The notes under the pieces are model-generated. The model did not search any database. It worked only from the letters and a program-made list of their open reading frames with translations, and had not been told where the DNA came from. Positions 1 through 5,392 of a DNA stretch of 5,711 bases are shown here, piece by piece. Position 1 is the first letter of the stretch; the number at the start of each line of letters is the position of its first letter. The translations under genes and the position numbers were made by a program. Source of the stretch: Bacteroidota bacterium (GTDB lineage: Bacteria; Bacteroidota; Bacteroidia; Chitinophagales; Chitinophagaceae); NCBI GenBank assembly GCA_023412975.1, contig JAEZRB010000050.1:1-5711 (forward strand). Direction: 5' to 3'.

Positions 1-623
1 ATAGTACCCTCATCCTCTTTGATATCACCCCAAACCAGGGCTACATATTGCCGCCTTACGGTATGATCAAAAAACTGACGGGCCAGCATACGCATGGCAT
101 GTTCGGTTTTGGCCAGGACCAACAGACCGCTCGTATTTTTGTCGATCCTGTGCACCAATCCGAATCTTGGCAAGACATCCTCAGAAAGTCCCGGATTTTT
201 TCGTTGCAGGTACCAGGCTACGCCATTGAGTAAGGTTCCATTATAATTACCGCTGCCGGGATGTACTACCATGCCCACAGGCTTGTTGATCACCATTAAT
301 GAATCATCCTCGAAAACAATATTTAAAGGAATATTTTCCGGTACGATCTCCGATTCCTCCGGGTTGGAATCCGAATAAACAATGATCTCGTCATTTGGCT
401 TCACTTTATAGTTTGGTCTGACCTCTTTGCCGTTTACGAGTACCATGCCGCTATTGATGGCACGCTGTAATTTGTTTCGAGTACCACGTTCGATCCTGCT
501 GATCAGGAATTTATCAATACGCAAGGGTTCCTGTCCCTTATCGACGGTGAGATTGAATCGTTCGTACAATTCATCGTTGCTATCACTAAATTCCTGGTTT
601 TCCAGTTCTGCTGCTTCGTTCAT
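1..623 (-). CDS. rluD: RluA/RluD-family 23S rRNA pseudouridine synthase, C-terminus cut by window edge
   Basis: Isomerises specific uridines in 23S rRNA to pseudouridine. The reading frame is open from an ATG at 623 down to base 1, giving 207 residues; about 130-150 residues of the usual ~340-350 lie outside the window. An acidic leader (1-30) is followed by an S4 RNA-binding domain at about residues 33-80 (PLRIDKFLISRIERGTRNKL, then VLVNGKEVRPNYKV). The catalytic domain begins near residue 95 with NIVFEDDSLMVINKPVGMVVHP. The signature HRIDKNTSGLLVLAK spans 158-172, with D161 as the catalytic aspartate; it differs slightly from the common HRLDKDTSG. The S4 domain fits RluD/RluC-type enzymes, and RluD is the likeliest, but the exact target uridines cannot be read from sequence. 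It is divergent from lipB. A second ATG at 628 is out of frame, which supports 623 as start. Confidence 0.93.
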   Translation of the reverse strand, partial: MNEAAELENQEFSDSNDELYERFNLTVDKGQEPLRIDKFLISRIERGTRNKLQRAINSGMVLVNGKEVRPNYKVKPNDEIIVYSDSNPEESEIVPENIPLNIVFEDDSLMVINKPVGMVVHPGSGNYNGTLLNGVAWYLQRKNPGLSEDVLPRFGLVHRIDKNTSGLLVLAKTEHAMRMLARQFFDHTVRRQYVALVWGDIKEDEGT

Positions 624-672
624 ATCATTTTTTTAGCCGGTTACCTGTAATATCAGCCTGATGACTAATCCT

Positions 673-680
673 GCAAAGTT
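673..680 (-). promoter_or_regulatory. Possible -7 promoter element for the pseudouridine synthase
   Basis: On the minus strand this reads CAACTTTG followed by CA, one mismatch from the Bacteroidota -7 consensus TAnnTTTG. It would place a transcription start near 669 and a leader of about 45 bases before the ATG at 623. I find no convincing -33 TTG at the usual distance, so this is only a candidate. Confidence 0.35.
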
Positions 681-738
681 GCGGTTTTCTACCTGTATCC
701 TACAGTTAATGGAAGCCGAAAAGATAGCAGATACCTCG

Positions 739-746
739 TAAATTTG
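739..746 (+). promoter_or_regulatory. Candidate lipB -7 promoter element
   Basis: The sequence TAAATTTG matches the Bacteroidota consensus TAnnTTTG exactly and is followed by CA. It ends only 7 bases before the lipB ATG at 754, so a start at the usual distance would give a leaderless or nearly leaderless mRNA. No clear -33 TTG lies 17-23 bases upstream, which weakens the case. Confidence 0.4.
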
Positions 747-753
747 CAATCCT

Positions 754-1545
754 ATGCCTGGCAAACAACAAATCATTTTCAGGGACCTTGGTCAAATGGC
801 TTACAAAGAAGCCTGGGATTACCAGGAGGGCCTGCTGATGGAAAATGTCAGGCGTAAAACCGAAGCGAGAAATCATCCACAACCTATTGAAGTTTTCCAG
901 GAGAGAGCTGAAGGTGGAAATGAAGGCAACCAGGCCCGAGTGTCCGGGACCAACACCGTAACAAATCCAGACACCAGTCACTACCTGCTGTTCGTAGAGC
1001 ATCCTCCGGTATACACCCTGGGTAAAAGCGGGAATATTGATAACGTCTTGCTAAGCGAGGAGAGCTTAAAGACAAGAGGAATTGATTTTTTCAGGACCAA
1101 TCGCGGAGGGGATATCACTTTTCATGGACCGCAACAGATTGTGGGATATCCGATTCTTGATCTCGAGAAATTTTATACCGATATCGGGAAGTACCTGCGA
1201 AACCTTGAAGAAGCGATCATTCTGACCCTGAAGGAATATGGGATCGAGGCGGGCAGGTCGCAGGGGGAAACCGGCGTTTGGATCGATGCACAGGTAAAGG
1301 GACGTGAAAGAAAGATCTGTGCCATTGGTGTGCGAAGCAGCCGCTGGATCACTATGCATGGTTTCGCGCTGAATGTAAATACCGATCTCGACTATTTTAA
1401 TTTTATCATTCCCTGCGGCATCCAGGACAAGCAGGTTACCTCTATCCGCAAAGAACTTGGCCGGGATGTTGATTTTGAAGACGCCAAGGAAAGACTGAAA
1501 AGAAATTTTGCAACGGTTTTTGAAGCCGAATTGGTTCAGGGTTGA
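754..1545 (+). CDS. lipB: Octanoyl-[acyl-carrier-protein]:protein N-octanoyltransferase (lipoate biosynthesis)
   Basis: LipB moves octanoate from acyl carrier protein to a lysine of lipoyl domains (pyruvate and 2-oxoglutarate dehydrogenases, GcvH), and LipA then inserts sulfur. It is cytoplasmic. The 263 residues contain the family landmarks: IIFRDLGQMAYKEAWDYQE at 7-25, LLFVEHPPVYTLGKSG at 78-93, RGGDITFHGPQQ at 117-128, the catalytic-lysine motif KICAIGVRSSRW with K187, MHGFALNVNTDL at 201-212, and the acyl-accepting cysteine C221 in IIPCGIQDKQVTSI. An in-frame stop at 739-741 makes 754 the first possible ATG, and family similarity starts right after it. Two oddities stand out: a long polar insertion at about 34-75 makes the protein larger than the ~210-240 usual, and HGPQQ replaces the common HGPGQ. 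lipA is not visible in the window. The function is secure. Confidence 0.96.
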   Translation: MPGKQQIIFRDLGQMAYKEAWDYQEGLLMENVRRKTEARNHPQPIEVFQERAEGGNEGNQARVSGTNTVTNPDTSHYLLFVEHPPVYTLGKSGNIDNVLLSEESLKTRGIDFFRTNRGGDITFHGPQQIVGYPILDLEKFYTDIGKYLRNLEEAIILTLKEYGIEAGRSQGETGVWIDAQVKGRERKICAIGVRSSRWITMHGFALNVNTDLDYFNFIIPCGIQDKQVTSIRKELGRDVDFEDAKERLKRNFATVFEAELVQG

Positions 1546-1564
1546 TTCAGTCAGACTGTTTCAA
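1542..1564. terminator. Inverted repeat between convergent stops, weak bidirectional terminator candidate
   Basis: TTGA-TT-CAGT-CAG-ACTG-TT-TCAA is a near-perfect dyad centred on base 1553, with outer arms 4 bp, inner arms 4 bp, a TT/TT internal mismatch and a 3-base loop. It fills the 19-base gap between lipB and the convergent secreted-protein gene. There is no clear T-tract on either side, so intrinsic termination is doubtful. Confidence 0.3.
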
Positions 1565-2287
1565 TTAGAACTCTTTTGGAATATAGAACTTATTTTTTTC
1601 AAGCAGTTCCCCGTTTTCATAAAGTTCAAACTTAAACCAGCCTGCATGGTAGAAATTGGTTTTATCGATCTTGAAACTACGTTCCTTTACATCCTTTAAT
1701 TCAAACAGCAGGTTATCGTCGGACGTGAAGAACTTAATATCATATTTTTTTTCTACTTCTTTGGGCAGAATGATGCGGACATACCCGTCTTTAAAGGTGA
1801 AAATTCTTTTCGAAGGAACATATAATTCCGCTTTGGGTCGTGAGTTGCCGGCTATTGGTCCAATGACCACGCTATCAGAAATGATCACAGGTGTATTGAC
1901 ACTAGGCAGTTGTGATTTGACGGCATCTCTTTTTACGACTGTATCGAGTACGGGTCTTTTAGCTTCACTAAAAAGGTAGGCTCCTTTTTCAAGCATGATA
2001 TAAAGCCGGTAGAACATGCGATCGTTTTCCGCTTTTGTGTCCACATACCCATTCTCCGGTAGCGAAGGATCCGCCACAGTCAAAATTGTTTTGAAATTTT
2101 TTGTACTGTCAAAGGAACGCTGAATACTGATCTGCTTTACAGTTTCGAAACTGTTGACCCAGCCTATAACGATACGTTTGTTGCCAACATTTTTTAAGGA
2201 AAATTTTGGCAGCGTATCCTGTGCTGCCAGCTGTACGGAAAATGCTGAAATAAGGATTATAGAGAGTAGCAGGCAGAGTTTTTTCAT
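1565..2287 (-). CDS. Secreted beta-rich protein of unknown function, fibronectin III-like region
   Basis: I do not recognise a named family. The 240-residue product starts with a clear Sec signal peptide (MKKL, then hydrophobic 5-20, ending LAAQD), with cleavage likely near residue 22. C5 sits too early in the signal for a lipobox, so it is probably not a lipoprotein. Residues about 28-115 resemble a fibronectin type III-like fold: PKFSLKNVGNKRIVIGWVN, ISIQRSFDSTKNF, then YVDTKAENDRMFYRLYIM. A Val/Ser/Pro-rich linker (about 116-150) leads to a second beta-rich unit (about 152-240) ending in HAGWFKFELYENGELLEKNK and KFYIPKEF. That last block loosely recalls a type IX secretion sorting domain, but the match is by eye. 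Expected location is periplasm or cell surface. It lies 72 bases downstream of the PLP-enzyme gene on the same strand, but a hairpin and promoter-like motifs in the gap suggest separate transcription. Confidence 0.85.
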   Translation of the reverse strand: MKKLCLLLSIILISAFSVQLAAQDTLPKFSLKNVGNKRIVIGWVNSFETVKQISIQRSFDSTKNFKTILTVADPSLPENGYVDTKAENDRMFYRLYIMLEKGAYLFSEAKRPVLDTVVKRDAVKSQLPSVNTPVIISDSVVIGPIAGNSRPKAELYVPSKRIFTFKDGYVRIILPKEVEKKYDIKFFTSDDNLLFELKDVKERSFKIDKTNFYHAGWFKFELYENGELLEKNKFYIPKEF

Positions 2288-2292
2288 ACTTA

Positions 2293-2300
2293 CAAACGTA
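2293..2300 (-). promoter_or_regulatory. Promoter-proximal TAnnTTTG motif next to the secreted-protein ATG
   Basis: On the minus strand this reads TACGTTTG, an exact match to the Bacteroidota -7 consensus. It ends 5 bases before the ATG at 2287, so any transcript starting here would be essentially leaderless. No suitably spaced -33 TTG was found. Confidence 0.3.
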
Positions 2301-2327
2301 AAAAAGATATGGATTTAGCCATCCATA
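2300..2327 (-). terminator. Hairpin plus T-tract between the PLP-enzyme gene and the secreted-protein gene
   Basis: Read on the minus strand, TATGGAT and ATCCATA form a perfect 7-bp stem with a 6-base loop (GGCTAA), followed by TC and six T residues. This has the shape of a rho-independent terminator for the upstream PLP-enzyme gene. The stem has only two G-C pairs, so it would be weak. If transcription instead starts at the motif at 2333-2340, the same hairpin would sit at the extreme 5' end of the secreted-protein mRNA. Confidence 0.4.
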
Positions 2328-2332
2328 AGCAA

Positions 2333-2340
2333 CAAATATA
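2333..2340 (-). promoter_or_regulatory. Candidate -7 promoter element for the secreted-protein gene
   Basis: On the minus strand this reads TATATTTG, an exact match to TAnnTTTG. A start a few bases downstream (near 2329) would give a leader of about 42 bases carrying the 2308-2327 hairpin. The -33 region is not convincing. Confidence 0.45.
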
Positions 2341-2359
2341 CCACACCAGGCCAAAAATT

Positions 2360-3244
2360 TTAAAACATTAACGTTCCGGCTGGAATCGACGTATTTCCCT
2401 GCAGCCCACCGCTATGTATAACCAGAATTTTACTCCCGGATGGGAAGTAGTTTTTCTTCAACAGGTCAGTAACCGCATAAAATAATTTCCCTGTGTAAAC
2501 AAAATCTGAAGGAATATTTGTTTGCCGGTAAAAATCATTCATGAAGGCCAACAGGACCGGATCATATTTTGCATAGCCTCCCCAGGCATAGTCATGCGTA
2601 ATTTGCCAGTTGTTATTAATAGAGCTACCAATAAGGTGCCGAACCGAATCTTCAAGGGCATAGTTGTTTTTTAAAACGCTGATTCCAGTTGCCTGTTGGG
2701 AGGTTTGAAGCCGGCTGATGATGCCGGCTAGCATGGTGGCGGTTCCCACGGCACAACAATAATGTGTATAGTCGGTGTCACAATAATCAAGGATGGTGGC
2801 AGCACCTTTAGCGCCATTTGGGCCATATCCACCTTCGTTTACAGTTAAAAAATTATCATCGGCTTTTACTGCTATTCGCTTATCGCGGTAGTCACTTCGT
2901 GAAATAAATTCAAGACGCATACCATACGCCAAAGCCTGCTTTAATGTAGATGAGAGTTGTGTCGGTTGCTCGCCTCGTATTATTCCAATTGATTGTAAAC
3001 TGGCAGAAGCGCAGGCAGCTGCCGTAGCGAGGATATGATTTGACCAGGCTCCGCCAAATGTTCGGATGCCATGTTTATGCAGCGTTTTTGCTTCTTCAAT
3101 ATAATACCGGAGTTTGAACCATTTGTTGCCGGAAATAACCGGGCTTATTTTGTCAAGTCGTAAAACATGGACTTCCGATTTGTAATTAAAGTATGCAGAT
3201 ATTTCATCAATCGTTATATTGTCAAGAGCTAAACCGGGAAGCAT
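2360..3244 (-). CDS. PLP-dependent ACC deaminase/D-cysteine desulfhydrase family enzyme
   Basis: This is a cytoplasmic fold-type II PLP enzyme of 294 residues, near the family's usual ~300-340. Visible landmarks are VISGNKWFKLRYYIEEA (36-52), where K41 aligns with the PLP-binding lysine of ACC deaminase GGNK; FGGAWSNHILA with S68-N69-H70 in place of GGIQSNQ; VNEGGYGPNGAKGA (135-148); the probable phosphate-binding loop CCAVGTATMLAG (163-174); VYTGK (249-253); and HSGG (277-280). By eye alignment the two positions said to separate ACC deaminase (Glu295, Leu322) from plant D-cysteine desulfhydrase (Ser, Thr) are T251 and S278 here, both hydroxyl residues. This favours D-cysteine desulfhydrase-like chemistry (D-cysteine to pyruvate, sulfide and ammonia) over ACC deaminase; the real substrate is unproven. 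It is divergent from the nucleotidyltransferase gene. No Shine-Dalgarno is visible before the ATG. Confidence 0.9.
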   Translation of the reverse strand: MLPGLALDNITIDEISAYFNYKSEVHVLRLDKISPVISGNKWFKLRYYIEEAKTLHKHGIRTFGGAWSNHILATAAACASASLQSIGIIRGEQPTQLSSTLKQALAYGMRLEFISRSDYRDKRIAVKADDNFLTVNEGGYGPNGAKGAATILDYCDTDYTHYCCAVGTATMLAGIISRLQTSQQATGISVLKNNYALEDSVRHLIGSSINNNWQITHDYAWGGYAKYDPVLLAFMNDFYRQTNIPSDFVYTGKLFYAVTDLLKKNYFPSGSKILVIHSGGLQGNTSIPAGTLMF

Positions 3245-3264
3245 AAAATTGCTGGTATTGGTGG

Positions 3265-3283
3265 CGAATTTAGTTTATTTTCG
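3265..3283. promoter_or_regulatory. Back-to-back divergent promoter-like elements with dyad symmetry
   Basis: TAAATTCG on the minus strand (3272-3265) and TATTTTCG on the plus strand (3276-3283) lie 3 bases apart, forming CGAAnnTA-GTT-TAnnTTCG. Each is one mismatch from the Bacteroidota -7 consensus TAnnTTTG. Transcription starting a few bases beyond each would give leaders of roughly 17-19 bases for both flanking genes. The dyad could also be an operator. No strong -33 elements were identified. Confidence 0.4.
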
Positions 3284-3297
3284 CCCCTGAAAAATTT

Positions 3298-3303
3298 AAA
3301 GGG
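3298..3303 (+). promoter_or_regulatory. Purine-rich possible ribosome binding site of the nucleotidyltransferase gene
   Basis: AAAGGG lies only 2 bases before the ATG at 3306. It resembles a Shine-Dalgarno sequence but the spacing is shorter than normal, so its role is uncertain. Confidence 0.25.
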
Positions 3304-3305
3304 AT

Positions 3306-4208
3306 ATGCAACCTACATTGGTAATATTAGCGGCCGGCATGGCTTCAAGGTATGGCAGTATGAAACAGATCCAAAGTTTTGGCCCCGGTGGAGAAACCAT
3401 CATGGATTATTCAATCTACGACGCTATTCGAAGTGGTTTTGGTAAAGTTGTATTTATCATTCGCCGTGAGTTTGCCAACGATTTCAAAGAAATTTTTGAG
3501 CCCAAGTTGAAAGATCGGATACAGGTCGAGTATGCTTACCAGGATATGGAGGCCTTTACCGAAGGTTACCAGTATCCTGCATATAGAAGCAAACCGTGGG
3601 GTACATCTCACGCTGTGCTATGTGCCATGAATGTGGTGAATGAACCTTTCGCAGTAATAAATGCGGACGATTTTTATGGATCCAACGCGTTCCAGATGGC
3701 AGCCGACTTCCTGGTGAACGATTGTAGTGAGAAAAATTATGCGATCGTCGGTTACGACCTGCTTAAAACCTTATCTGATTATGGTACGGTTAATCGTGGA
3801 GTATGCACACTTGATGAATCGGGCAACCTCGCGGGTATTACTGAGCGCATCAATATTTCAAAAAAAGGTGATCGTATCGTCTGCGAAGATGGCCTGGCGC
3901 CTGAGGAATTACCGCTGGATACAAAAGTATCGATGAACTTCTGGTGCTTCGATCCTTCCTATTTTAGTTATACGCAGAAACTGTTTCGCGAGTTTTTACA
4001 ACAGCATGGTCAGGAGTTGAAATCAGAATTCTTTATACCGATCGTCGCCGATCAGTTTATCAAAGAAGGCGGCAGGGTCGAAATTATTCCCACAACTTCA
4101 TCCTGGTTTGGTGTTACCTACAAAGAGGATGCGCCCTTCGTGGAAAACAGTCTTCGTGATCTGATCAAAAAAGGAGAGTACCCTGAGCGACTCTGGGTTA
4201 AGAACTAA
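3306..4208 (+). CDS. Sugar-phosphate nucleotidyltransferase-like protein (GT-A fold NTP transferase)
   Basis: The 300-residue product starts directly with the nucleotide-binding signature VILAAGMASRYGSMKQ (6-21), a variant of the G-x-G/A-x-R...K motif of the NTP_transferase family that makes NDP-sugars from sugar 1-phosphates. Other landmarks are FGPGGETIMDYSIYDAI (25-41), KPWGTSHAV (96-104), the acidic metal-binding motif INADDFYG (118-125, D121-D122 included), the family-like MNFWCFDPSYF (210-220), and WFGVTYKED near 267-275. Length fits a catalytic domain with no hexapeptide-repeat acyltransferase or other C-terminal fusion. The sugar and nucleotide cannot be deduced, and no sugar kinase or glycosyltransferase is adjacent, so it could act in envelope polysaccharide or sugar salvage pathways. 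It ends in tandem TAA stops (4206-4211), closely followed by a strong terminator, so it is likely monocistronic. Confidence 0.9.
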   Translation: MQPTLVILAAGMASRYGSMKQIQSFGPGGETIMDYSIYDAIRSGFGKVVFIIRREFANDFKEIFEPKLKDRIQVEYAYQDMEAFTEGYQYPAYRSKPWGTSHAVLCAMNVVNEPFAVINADDFYGSNAFQMAADFLVNDCSEKNYAIVGYDLLKTLSDYGTVNRGVCTLDESGNLAGITERINISKKGDRIVCEDGLAPEELPLDTKVSMNFWCFDPSYFSYTQKLFREFLQQHGQELKSEFFIPIVADQFIKEGGRVEIIPTTSSWFGVTYKEDAPFVENSLRDLIKKGEYPERLWVKN

Positions 4209-4212
4209 TAAG

Positions 4213-4247
4213 AAAGCCACCCATCATCAACGGGTGGCTTTTATTTT
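4213..4247 (+). terminator. Strong rho-independent terminator after the nucleotidyltransferase gene
   Basis: AAAGCCACCC (4213-4222) pairs perfectly with GGGTGGCTTT (4232-4241) around a 9-base loop, and the tail reads TTTTATTTT. It starts 5 bases after the stop codon. Because the next gene is convergent (ends 4265) and the minus-strand side also has T-rich sequence (TTTCTTATT), it probably serves both genes. Confidence 0.9.
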
Positions 4248-4264
4248 ATGAAAACAGATTTGTT

Positions 4265-5392
4265 CTAATTCACCTTTACCATAAACACGTATTCCTCTAC
4301 TTTCTTAACCTGCTGCGTGCGATCCAATCCAACCAGCGTAGACCTTGAAGTAGGAAGTTTAACACGATGGAAACTGGTGTCCTTTTTCAGTTCGGTGAGC
4401 GCTTTGTAAATATGCTTTGCCTGTAGGGCGAACACAACCCCTTCAGCTGCTGTCTCGCGGGTGCTTAAAATTCCTACGATCTCGCCCTGGTCATTCAATA
4501 CGGGACCACCGCTATTACCGGGGTTGGCGGGAATTGAGATCTGGCAGCTGAGTGTATCGCCATTAAAACCGGTTTTTGCGCTCAGGTATCCTTGTCCATA
4601 CACGATCTCATCACGTGGATAGCCGAGAGTAAAGATCGGTGAAGCAAGATCAGCTGCGGTTCTGCTGATTGTGTAGGGGATCGGCGACAGCGCTCTATAG
4701 TTCGAGTCTTCAATTTTCAGGATCGCCAGGTCTTTTTCAGTATCTAGTAAAACCACCACCGCATTAAAGCTGGCACCTGATTTATTCTGCACCGCTATAT
4801 TGCGCGCATTCTTCACGACATGTGCATTGGTGACCAGTAAACCTTTTACATCGATCAGGAAACCGGTACCGCCGGATTTGTAAGGGATACTTGGTTCAAC
4901 CGTAATTTGGCTTTTCAGGTTATTCACCTCGTTTTTCTGGATGCGCTGATCACGTTTTACCATTTGCAGGTCGCGACTCAGGTCCTGGATTTTCTTGTTA
5001 TCCGGTTTGGGTGAAATAGACCAAACCAGTGAACTGATGGTAAGTGCAGTGACGCCGGCAATGGAGGCAGCAATACCTGCTACACGTTTGTACTTATTCC
5101 ATAGATAAACCACCCGGGCCTTGCCTTTTAACCTGTCAGCATTGATCTTGCCTTGCTCGGCCAGGTCGGTATGTACTTCCTGAAGGGTAGAATGGAATTT
5201 TTTCCATTCTCCAAAACGATTCATTTGCTGGAGGAAAAGGGTGTGTTCAACAACGAGTTGATCTACTTCGCCGTTAGTTTTGCGCAGGTTTTCAAAATGC
5301 AACCTTTCATCCGGGTTCATCTCACCCCGGATATATCTCTCCACAGCGTCAAGGATCATTATGTCTTTATTCTCATTCATCCGCGGTTCCAT
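4265..5392 (-). CDS. Membrane-anchored trypsin-like serine protease with anti-sigma-like N-terminus
   Basis: This 375-residue protein has four visible parts. (1) Residues about 10-80 (ILDAVERYIRGEMNPDERLHF...) match the YIxGEMxxxExxxFExL pattern common at the cytoplasmic start of Bacteroidota anti-sigma factors; there is no cysteine here, so no zinc site. (2) A transmembrane helix lies at about 103-125, preceded by Lys/Arg-rich KGKARVVYLWNKYKR, giving a cytoplasmic N-terminus and periplasmic C-terminus. (3) A charged, probably coiled-coil stalk spans 130-163. (4) A trypsin/DegP-type protease domain spans about 172-335, with H191 in LLVTNAHVV, D221 in TEKDLAILKI and S294 in NPGNSGGPV, a complete triad. 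There is no PDZ domain; a 40-residue tail ends in EEYVFMVKVN. The start overlaps the upstream sigma gene by 20 bases (or 8 if M5 at 5380 is used), indicating translational coupling. It likely controls that sigma factor from the membrane; proteolytic target unknown. Confidence 0.9.
   Translation of the reverse strand: MEPRMNENKDIMILDAVERYIRGEMNPDERLHFENLRKTNGEVDQLVVEHTLFLQQMNRFGEWKKFHSTLQEVHTDLAEQGKINADRLKGKARVVYLWNKYKRVAGIAASIAGVTALTISSLVWSISPKPDNKKIQDLSRDLQMVKRDQRIQKNEVNNLKSQITVEPSIPYKSGGTGFLIDVKGLLVTNAHVVKNARNIAVQNKSGASFNAVVVLLDTEKDLAILKIEDSNYRALSPIPYTISRTAADLASPIFTLGYPRDEIVYGQGYLSAKTGFNGDTLSCQISIPANPGNSGGPVLNDQGEIVGILSTRETAAEGVVFALQAKHIYKALTELKKDTSFHRVKLPTSRSTLVGLDRTQQVKKVEEYVFMVKVN

Noticed and set aside
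48..233. Plus-strand open frame of 61 codons
   Set aside because: It lies fully antisense to the catalytic domain of the pseudouridine synthase, which has strong motif support; the product has no recognisable features.
709..741. Tiny ATG-to-TAA frame (10 codons) just upstream of lipB, as a possible leader peptide
   Set aside because: It has no ribosome binding site or regulatory residue pattern, and it overlaps the likely lipB promoter element.
706..1075. Minus-strand open frames antisense to the start of lipB
   Set aside because: They are shadows of lipB, whose motifs continue through the region; the products show no family features.
838..1545. Internal Met of lipB (M29, ATG at 838) as an alternative start avoiding a leaderless mRNA
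   Set aside because: Residues 7-25 before it carry conserved LipB sequence (FRDLGQMAYKEAWDYQE), so the upstream ATG must be used.
1656..1979. Plus-strand open frame of 107 codons
   Set aside because: It is antisense to the secreted-protein gene, which has a clear signal peptide and beta-rich domains; the Ser/Leu-rich product looks like reverse-frame translation.
2109..2354. Minus-strand frame with an apparent hydrophobic N-terminus overlapping the secreted-protein start
   Set aside because: It overlaps the signal-peptide gene in another frame and contains no recognisable motif.
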